Source: Planctomycetia bacterium | GTDB lineage: Bacteria > Planctomycetota > Planctomycetia > Gemmatales > Gemmataceae | DNA length: 37,640 nt | Direction: 5' to 3' | NCBI GenBank assembly: GCA_005786805.1 | Contig: SYCV01000041.1 | Coordinates: forward strand, 1-37,640 | Shown here: positions 25,565-31,212 of the stretch, one piece after another | Layout of the letters: each line of letters starts with the position of its first letter | Position numbering within the stretch: the stretch's first letter is position 1 | The notes under the pieces: generated by a model | What the model saw: the letters and a program-made list of their open reading frames with translations, nothing else | Told to the model about the DNA's origin: nothing | The model's database searches: none | Translations under genes and position numbers: made by a program

Positions 25565-26707
25565 TCAAATTGAGAGAATCTCTTTGAGGGCAGAGATAAT
25601 CTGGTCGATGTCACTCTCCGTGTTGAAAGCCCCGGGGCTTATCCGCACTGCCCCATCGGGAAATGTATTGATTGATTTATGGATGTAAGGCGAGCAATGT
25701 AATCCCGGTCTGACGGCGATATTAAATGCCTCATCGAGAATACTTCCTATTTCCGGGGCAGCAAGGGCGTCAGATTTAAATGAAACAGTTGATACGGTAC
25801 GGGTAAGGTCATCACTTCCAAAGATTGTGACCCCCGGGATTTCTTTCAAGCTATTTCTAAGCTTTGCAACCAGTTTGCTTTCCTTTTGATGAAGATTCGA
25901 AATTCCTTCATGTTCAACCCATGCGATTCCAGCAGCAAGGCCTGCGATTCCCAAAACATTCGGAGTGCCCCCCTCAAGGTGGTAAGGCATTTCCTTGGGT
26001 TGGGTTTCGGTTGAAGAATCCCCACCGGTTCCACCTTCTCTCCAGCATCGAAGATTAACCCGTTCACCCGTGTAAAGAAAACCCGTGCCTGTGGGGCCAA
26101 AAAGGCATTTGTGTCCGGGACATGCCAGGAGGTCGATTTTTTGGGAGTGAATATCGATCGGAACAACCCCTGCAGTTTGGGCGCCATCCACCAGAAAAAT
26201 GATGTCACTTTGCCTGCAAATCCCACCAACCTCGGCAATTGGTTGTACTGTTCCCAAAACATTACTTGCATGGGTAAGCGCTACGAGCCGGGTTTTGGGG
26301 CCAATGGCATCCTTGATTTGTTGGGGATCAATGAACCCATGTGAATTCGCATGAATTCTGGAAAGTGAAATTTTTCCCGCAAGTTCCATGATACGCAGGG
26401 GCCTACTGACACTATTATGTTCCAGGTCAGTGGTGATAACATGATCGCCCTCATTCAACAGGCCCTTGAATGCCATGTTAAGAGCATCCGTGCAATTCAA
26501 AGTGAAAACAAAGCGTTCGGGGGAAGATCCTTTGAATAATTGATTCAGGCGATGTCTACAGTCGTCCAAGGCTCTTTCAGCGGCAAGTGCCATCTTATGA
26601 CCTGCACGGCCAGGATTAGCCAAGTCTTCTCGAGCAAAGCGATCCATTGCCTTGTAAACTGCTTCGGGTTTGGGAAAACTAGTGGCGGCATTATCGAGAT
26701 ATATCAT
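25565..26707 (-). CDS. Class V aminotransferase-fold cysteine desulfurase-like enzyme
   Basis: A 380-residue PLP enzyme of the NifS/SufS/Csd group. MIYLDNAATSFPKPEAV is the family N-terminus. VDGAQTAGVVPIDI near 173-186 holds the PLP-binding Asp, and CPGHKCLFGPTGTGF near 196-210 holds the Schiff-base Lys200. AVRPGLHCSPY near 331-341 places Cys338 where NifS/SufS proteins have the persulfide Cys. It would release sulfur from cysteine (or selenium from selenocysteine) and pass it on as persulfide. It begins 22 bases after the ThiF-like gene and is last in the SAM-riboswitch operon, so its likely role is sulfur donor to the carrier protein. A separate role in selenium supply cannot be excluded. 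Confidence 0.9.
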   Translation of the reverse strand: MIYLDNAATSFPKPEAVYKAMDRFAREDLANPGRAGHKMALAAERALDDCRHRLNQLFKGSSPERFVFTLNCTDALNMAFKGLLNEGDHVITTDLEHNSVSRPLRIMELAGKISLSRIHANSHGFIDPQQIKDAIGPKTRLVALTHASNVLGTVQPIAEVGGICRQSDIIFLVDGAQTAGVVPIDIHSQKIDLLACPGHKCLFGPTGTGFLYTGERVNLRCWREGGTGGDSSTETQPKEMPYHLEGGTPNVLGIAGLAAGIAWVEHEGISNLHQKESKLVAKLRNSLKEIPGVTIFGSDDLTRTVSTVSFKSDALAAPEIGSILDEAFNIAVRPGLHCSPYIHKSINTFPDGAVRISPGAFNTESDIDQIISALKEILSI

Positions 26708-26729
26708 TTGAAGCTCGTTGGCGGGTAAT

Positions 26730-27770
26730 CTAGTGTCCTATGTAACGGGCGTATAGCGTTTTCGCCCTGTCAACATCGCTCGTACCTTTAATGATAGCCC
26801 TGCCATCGGGGAAAACAGTGAACTCGCAGTCTTCGGCATTGAATTTAAGCATGAATTTATTGAAGCTTACCTCACCCAAGGTTTTAAGTTGGGCTGCCAT
26901 ATCCTCGAATTTGAGCTTGTTCGGGGTACGGTTTGAAACTTGAACTGCGTTTCTTCCGCACAAACTTGTGGTTTGTGAACCAAAATCACCATCGATCCAT
27001 TCAAATTTACGATGTTTGCAGCAGGGGCAATCCACTTTCCCATGCAAGGGAGCGATTTTTACCCTGCGATAAGTGTTTTCCCAAACATCAATTTGAACCA
27101 GTTCCTTGTTGATAGCCTCCACTTTGCCTGAAAGAATCTTGATGGCTTCGGTGGCTTGCATGCTAGCGATGATATTAACAACTGGCCCAAGAACTCCAGC
27201 GGTTTCGCAAGTATCAGCCGAGCCAGGGGAGGGCGCGGCCTCAAAAACACAGCGAAGGCATGGTGTTTTATTGGGAATGATGGTCATGGTCATGCCATTG
27301 CTTCCAATAACTCCACCATAAACCCAGGGTTTGTTATACTTGATGGAGATATCATTGATGAGATAACGGATCTCGAAGTTGTCGGTGCCGTCAAGGATTA
27401 GGTCCGCATCCTCGCAAAGGGTTTCAATATTGGTCCTATCAATATCAGTCACAACAGATTCAACTTTGATGGCCGAATTTATGGCTTTGAGCTTTCGAGC
27501 AGCGGCTTCCGCCTTGGGGAGGTTTTCGATCACATCGGTTTCATCGAAAAGCACCTGCCTTTGAAGATTACTTGGCTCGATGAAATCCCTGTCAACAACC
27601 CGGATTGAACCAACACCTGCACGGGCGAGATTATTTGCCAGCACGGTGCCAAGCGCGCCACAACCACACAAGGTTACCTTGGATGCCATGAGCTTACGCT
27701 GGCCTTCCTCGCCAACACCATGGAAACGAATCTGCCTGCTGTATCGATCAATGGACTTGAAGTCGATCAT
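26730..27770 (-). CDS. ThiF/MoeB/HesA family sulfur-carrier activating enzyme
   Basis: A 346-residue E1-like adenylyltransferase. It would adenylate the C-terminal Gly of a ThiS/MoaD-type carrier so that sulfur can be attached as thiocarboxylate. Seen are RYSRQIRFHGVGEEGQRKL at the N-terminus, the nucleotide loop GCGALG at 36-41, DRDFIEPSNLQRQVLF near 60-75, and LDGTDNFEIRYLIND near 126-140. Zinc Cys pairs lie at 171/174 and 248/251, and Cys188 (in SADTCETAGVLGP) sits at the position of the conserved ThiF/MoeB cysteine. There is no rhodanese domain; the last 80 residues form a small domain ending in LYARYIG, seen in some MoeB-like proteins. It overlaps the upstream 117-residue gene by four bases. 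Confidence 0.93.
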   Translation of the reverse strand: MIDFKSIDRYSRQIRFHGVGEEGQRKLMASKVTLCGCGALGTVLANNLARAGVGSIRVVDRDFIEPSNLQRQVLFDETDVIENLPKAEAAARKLKAINSAIKVESVVTDIDRTNIETLCEDADLILDGTDNFEIRYLINDISIKYNKPWVYGGVIGSNGMTMTIIPNKTPCLRCVFEAAPSPGSADTCETAGVLGPVVNIIASMQATEAIKILSGKVEAINKELVQIDVWENTYRRVKIAPLHGKVDCPCCKHRKFEWIDGDFGSQTTSLCGRNAVQVSNRTPNKLKFEDMAAQLKTLGEVSFNKFMLKFNAEDCEFTVFPDGRAIIKGTSDVDRAKTLYARYIGH

Positions 27771-28120
27771 TCGCCATCTCCCACACCCATGTCATCGAGG
27801 AAAGTATCAAGAACCTCGACGGTGCCTTCGCCCCATTTTTCCTCGCGTGCGAAAGCTGCAAGAACAGCGAGATCTTCCTTAAGCCTTGCAACTTCCTTGG
27901 AACTAAGGCGCTGAAGGTAGGTTGCCACCTGGTCCAAGATGGCGGCGCCAGCATCCTGGTTGCATACCTTGTTGTCGGAACCTGCTATGAAAACCACAAA
28001 GTGAAGAATGCTAAGAAGCAGGGGATTGGCCCCGACTTGATCCGGGATCTCGGGGAAAATCGCGGTACCTTCGGGCACTTCAATATTGTTGTCATCATCC
28101 ATGTCATCGATATCTGCCAT
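27767..28120 (-). CDS. Small acidic protein of unknown function in the sulfur-carrier operon
   Basis: A 117-residue protein with GGAGG five bases before its ATG, so its expression looks strong. I do not recognise a family. The first 30 residues are very acidic and probably disordered (MADIDDMDDDNNIEVPEG). The rest looks alpha-helical, with ANPLLLSILHFVVFIAG near 31-47, a single Cys in NKVCNQDAG near 52, and LSSKEVARLKEDLAVLAAFAREE near 72-94. There is no signal peptide and no JAMM (HxH...D) metal motif, so it is not the protease found in related carrier systems. It begins one base after the carrier gene and overlaps the activating-enzyme gene (ATGA). The tight packing suggests it works with both. 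Confidence 0.8.
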   Translation of the reverse strand: MADIDDMDDDNNIEVPEGTAIFPEIPDQVGANPLLLSILHFVVFIAGSDNKVCNQDAGAAILDQVATYLQRLSSKEVARLKEDLAVLAAFAREEKWGEGTVEVLDTFLDDMGVGDGE

Positions 28121-28121
28121 T

Positions 28122-28394
28122 TCAACCTCCTGCTACTGCCGGGATAATTGCCACTTCGTCGCCATCTTTAACAGGAGTGGCAAGATTTTCGAGGTAACGC
28201 ATATCTTCGTCATTGATAAAAATATTAACAAATCTACGCAATTGGCCATTGTCGAAGAGTCTTTGATCCATTGCAGGGTGAAGCTTGCAAAGTTCAGCAA
28301 GGGCCTCGCCAACAGTTTTTGCATTCACCTCCACGGATGCCAGATTTCCCGCATGAGGCCTGAGTGGGGTTGGAATTTGAATTTTTACTGCCAT
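28122..28394 (-). CDS. MoaD/ThiS family sulfur carrier protein
   Basis: A 90-residue ubiquitin-fold carrier. It begins MAVKIQIPTPLRPHAGN, has the mid-domain VGEALAELCKLHPAMDQRLFDNGQLRRFVNIFINDEDMRYLE, and ends DGDEVAIIPAVAGG. The final Gly-Gly is the hallmark of carriers that are adenylated and converted to thiocarboxylates, and AIIPAVAGG is the typical MoaD/CysO-like ending. AGGA eight bases before 28394 supports this start over the ATG at 28403, which overlaps that site. MoaD itself serves molybdopterin synthase, but no MoaE lies here. The operon partners and SAM control point instead to delivery of sulfur to amino acid synthesis, as for CysO in mycobacteria or HcyS in Wolinella. Confidence 0.92.
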   Translation of the reverse strand: MAVKIQIPTPLRPHAGNLASVEVNAKTVGEALAELCKLHPAMDQRLFDNGQLRRFVNIFINDEDMRYLENLATPVKDGDEVAIIPAVAGG

Positions 28395-28446
28395 AAATAC
28401 CATCCTGCGCTAAAGTTCACACGAATTTGGAAACAAAGATGAATTA

Positions 28447-29706
28447 CTAGGCAAGAACAGGTTCTTGGGTGTTTTCCATGGTGGCCTCGAATTCATCAAG
28501 CGAGGTGCCTATGGTGACTGGTTCGCCCAGTTGTGTTGCGAGGGAATCCTGGGTTTTAAGCCCGTTACCCGTGATAAGAAGAACGATTTCCTCATTTTTT
28601 GGAATGCGCCCTTGCTCGATTAATTTTCTGGCGGTTGCGACAGTGACGCCCCCGGCGGTCTCAGCGAAAACCCCTTCGGTTTTCGCAAGCAGTAGCATGC
28701 CGTCCCTGATTTCATCATCAGTCACATCTTCGGCCCAACCACCACTTTCACGAATTAACTTTGCCGCGAAGAATCCATCAGCAGGGTCACCGATTGCCAG
28801 TGATTTGCAAATGGTGTTTGGTTTGCGGACAGGGCGGTGGGATTCCCAGCCATTCTTGACCGCGCCACTGATCGGGTTGCAACCTGTGGCCTGCGCCCCG
28901 TAAAATTTGGTGCTGGGTTCCTGTTTAAGCAGGCCGATCTTGTAAAACTCTTGAAAGGCTTTGCTGACTTTGCCCACAAGCGCACCACCTGCCATTGGGC
29001 TTACAACATGCTGGGGGGTTCTCCAGCCAAGTTGCTCGGCGATTTCAAAACCCATGGACTTTGAGCCTTCAGCGTAAAAAGGCCTGAGGTTGATGTTTAC
29101 AAATCCCCATCCAAATTTGAATGCAACCTGCGTGCAAAGCCTGTTCACTTCGTCATAGGTGCCTCGCACTTTCACAACTTTGGCCCCATATACTGAAGTT
29201 CCCATGATCTTTGCTTTTTCAAGGTCGGAGGGAATAAAGATGTAGCTTTGCATCCCAGCGGCGGCGGCATTCGCTGCAACACTGTTGGCAAGATTTCCGG
29301 TGGAGGCACACCCCACGGTTTGAAGACCGAATTCCCGGGCTTTGCTTAATGCCACCGCGACCACGCGGTCTTTGAATGATAAGGTCGGGAAGTTCACAGC
29401 GTCATTTTTTATCCAAAGCTTTTTGACACCTATTTCCTTTGCAAGGCGCTCTGCGTTGATCAAAGGCGTACCACCCACATGCAGTCCCACGGTTGGTTCA
29501 GAATCTACTGGCAGCAGTTCCTGGTAGCGCCACATGTTGAAAGTGCGGGCTTCAAGTTTTTCCTTGGTGAGTACCCCCTTGAGGGCATCGTAATCGTAGT
29601 CAATTTCCAATGGACCGAAGTCATCCTGACAGAAATTAACAGGGGTAACAGGATATAATTTTCCACACAGGCGGCATTTCATGCCTTTAACAAAAGTGGA
29701 AGACAC
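28447..29706 (-). CDS. Threonine synthase-like PLP enzyme (fold type II) under SAM riboswitch control
   Basis: About 419 residues. The N-terminus carries a zinc-ribbon-like CRLC near 11-14 and FCQDDFGPLEIDYD near 25-38, where the usual last Cys is Asp. The PLP enzyme core follows: GGTPLINAERL, then NDAVNFPTLSFKDRVVA with the Schiff-base Lys near 112, ASTGNLANSVAANAAAAGM near 133-151 (phosphate and substrate loop), and VSPMAGGALVGK. This is the ThrC architecture; ThrC converts O-phosphohomoserine to threonine. A SAM-I riboswitch and a sulfur relay in the same operon suggest instead that the substrate receives sulfur. Start choice: GTG at 29706 with GGAG nine bases upstream; ATG 29682 and TTG 29721 are alternatives. 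Confidence 0.85.
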   Translation of the reverse strand: MSSTFVKGMKCRLCGKLYPVTPVNFCQDDFGPLEIDYDYDALKGVLTKEKLEARTFNMWRYQELLPVDSEPTVGLHVGGTPLINAERLAKEIGVKKLWIKNDAVNFPTLSFKDRVVAVALSKAREFGLQTVGCASTGNLANSVAANAAAAGMQSYIFIPSDLEKAKIMGTSVYGAKVVKVRGTYDEVNRLCTQVAFKFGWGFVNINLRPFYAEGSKSMGFEIAEQLGWRTPQHVVSPMAGGALVGKVSKAFQEFYKIGLLKQEPSTKFYGAQATGCNPISGAVKNGWESHRPVRKPNTICKSLAIGDPADGFFAAKLIRESGGWAEDVTDDEIRDGMLLLAKTEGVFAETAGGVTVATARKLIEQGRIPKNEEIVLLITGNGLKTQDSLATQLGEPVTIGTSLDEFEATMENTQEPVLA

Positions 29707-29725
29707 TTGTCTTTTCTCCAAATTT

Positions 29726-29752
29726 AAAAAACAAACACTGCTTTTTGGCAGT
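29726..29752 (-). terminator. Short U-tailed hairpin in the riboswitch expression platform
   Basis: On the minus strand ACTGC pairs with GCAGT (29752-29748 with 29741-29737) around a CAAAAA loop, followed by GTTTGTTTTTT. The stem is only five pairs, extendable past a mismatch by AAA/TTT, so it is a weak terminator at best. It lies between the SAM aptamer and the GTG start. Confidence 0.4.
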
Positions 29753-29809
29753 CTTTTCCAGAGGAGGATGTTTAGGCTTGGAGATTAAAAGGGGCGTAAA
29801 ATACGTCTC

Positions 29810-29927
29810 TTCTTATCTCTCCCGGCTAACCCGGGTAGGAGGTAGCACCAGCATCGTTGCGATTAATCGCTTCGACCGGTTGCTGTGGCTTCATCGGGCC
29901 TAATCCCTCTGCCACTCTGGATAAGAA
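29810..29927 (-). promoter_or_regulatory. SAM-I (S-box) riboswitch aptamer
   Basis: On the minus strand the RNA begins UUCUUAUC and ends GAUAAGAA, a perfect 8-bp P1 stem (29920-29927 with 29810-29817). Between them are the S-box conserved blocks in order: AGAGUGGCAGAGGGA, GGCCCGAUGAAGCC, CAGCAACCGG, a variable P3 hairpin (AAGCGAUUAAUCGC), GGUGCUACCUCC, and a CCCGG/CCGGG P4 stem. These contain the kink-turn and SAM-binding segments of the class. It controls the operon beginning at 29706. SAM-I switches nearly always repress sulfur amino acid genes when SAM is plentiful. Confidence 0.97.
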
Positions 29928-29947
29928 ACTCACCAAATTGTTCTAGT

Positions 29948-29976
29948 AATATATTCTGCCCGATCGCATTCAGCAA
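29948..29976 (-). promoter_or_regulatory. Probable promoter of the SAM-riboswitch operon
   Basis: On the minus strand TTGCTG (29976-29971) and TATATT (29953-29948) are exactly 17 bases apart. Transcription would begin near 29941, about 14 bases before the aptamer's P1 stem. The -35 box lies within a 10-base palindrome (AGCAATTGCT, 29972-29981). Confidence 0.6.
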
Positions 29977-30086
29977 TTGCTAAACTGAGAAAATATCAAA
30001 AAGCTTTGAATTCTTTGGTGCCTTGGGTCGCTAAAATGTGAAATCACGGTATTATTTAACATTTTGAAACAAAACCGCATTCACTT

Positions 30087-31178
30087 CTAGTCCTCCGAGT
30101 CAACCCAATCAGGAAGTGGTGGAGGTGTCATCAGGTCTAATTCAAGCAATACGGTCATTGCGGAATCCGGTCTTTTATCCTTGGATTTATTCATCATCCG
30201 TTCAACCAGTTCCACAAACCAATCGGATAGATCTGTTCGGAAATTGGTTATCGGTTCAGATTTTTCCTTGCTGCGTTGAGCCTTGATCTTCTCTTTCTTT
30301 TCCAAACCGGGAAAGGGCAGTTTTCCAGTTAACGCATGATAAAAAGTGCAACCAAGTCCATAAAGGTCGGCACGGCCATCAATTTCAATTGAATTGTAAG
30401 ATTGTTCCGGGGCTATGTAATCCATGGTTCCAACAATATACCCTTTGCCGCCGATAATCCTTAGATCCTCATCTTTTTCCCCTTCAACAAATGCAAGCCC
30501 GAAATCGAACAGCTTGGCTTGATTTTCAGGCGTGACCATTATGTTGGATGGTTTGATATCCCTGTGGATGACGCCGTGCTCATGACAGTGTGCCATGGCC
30601 ATCAGGGTGTGGCGCATTAATTTGATTGCCAATTCCTGGGAAATCGGACCGGTTTCATCAATGATCTTCTGCAGGGACTTACCCTGGATAAACTCGATCA
30701 ACATGTAATGAAGGCCTGCAAATTCCTCAAGGCTGAAGACTTTGATCACATTGTCATGATTGAGCTTTTGTGCGATGTGAAATTCTCTTTTAAAACGGGC
30801 GATAAGTCTGTCTTGCCTTTCCGTTTTGAGGTTTCTCAAGACTTTCATACTGACAAAATTTTGAAGGTCTGTGTTTTTTCGGGCGAGATAAACGGTGCTC
30901 ATTCCACCTCTGCCAAGCACGGAAAGGACCTGGTAATCTTTCATCACCAATCCGCGGGATTTGCCCTTAAGGATCCTGTCTGCTTGAAACCTGGTGATTT
31001 TCCCTGACTTAATAAGGTATTCTGCAATCAGCCCGGGCTCGCTTCTTATGGTTTTGTCTAGGTTGTTATAGAGAACAACAACCTCCACCTTGTCCATCAA
31101 TTTGCTGCGCATGAGAGACATCAGGAAATCCCCGACATTCACTTCGGGGTTTGACTTTTCAGGATCTGGGAAACTCAT
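30087..31178 (-). CDS. Soluble Ser/Thr protein kinase
   Basis: A 363-residue Hanks-type kinase. After a 75-residue N-terminal segment the domain begins YQVLSVLGRGGMSTVYLARKN (Gly loop). VSMKVLR holds the ATP Lys, HCHEHGVIHRDIKPSNIMV near 198-216 is the catalytic loop, KLFDFGLAF the metal site, and GTMDYIAPEQSYN the APE segment. All key residues are present, so it should be active. No membrane helix or extracellular sensor domain follows, unlike PknB proteins. The N-terminal part (LMSLMRSKLMDKVEVV...LIKSGKITRFQADRILKGK) resembles a segment that precedes many planctomycete kinases. It starts 34 bases after pheT and may be cotranscribed; its substrate is unknown. Confidence 0.9.
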   Translation of the reverse strand: MSFPDPEKSNPEVNVGDFLMSLMRSKLMDKVEVVVLYNNLDKTIRSEPGLIAEYLIKSGKITRFQADRILKGKSRGLVMKDYQVLSVLGRGGMSTVYLARKNTDLQNFVSMKVLRNLKTERQDRLIARFKREFHIAQKLNHDNVIKVFSLEEFAGLHYMLIEFIQGKSLQKIIDETGPISQELAIKLMRHTLMAMAHCHEHGVIHRDIKPSNIMVTPENQAKLFDFGLAFVEGEKDEDLRIIGGKGYIVGTMDYIAPEQSYNSIEIDGRADLYGLGCTFYHALTGKLPFPGLEKKEKIKAQRSKEKSEPITNFRTDLSDWFVELVERMMNKSKDKRPDSAMTVLLELDLMTPPPLPDWVDSED

Positions 31179-31212
31179 ACTTTTAAACCACCTTGGAATT
31201 GATGGTTGTCAA

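Noticed and set aside
26730..28394. MoaD-like and MoeB-like genes as part of molybdopterin synthesis, together with the mog gene at 3089
   Set aside because: No moaA, moaC or moaE is nearby, mog is 23 kb away, and the operon is led by a SAM-I riboswitch and a PLP enzyme, which fits sulfur amino acid synthesis better.
29972..29981. Palindrome AGCAATTGCT as a terminator of the kinase gene
   Set aside because: It has no T-run and no room for a loop; it overlaps the -35 box of the riboswitch operon promoter, where an incidental or operator role is more likely.
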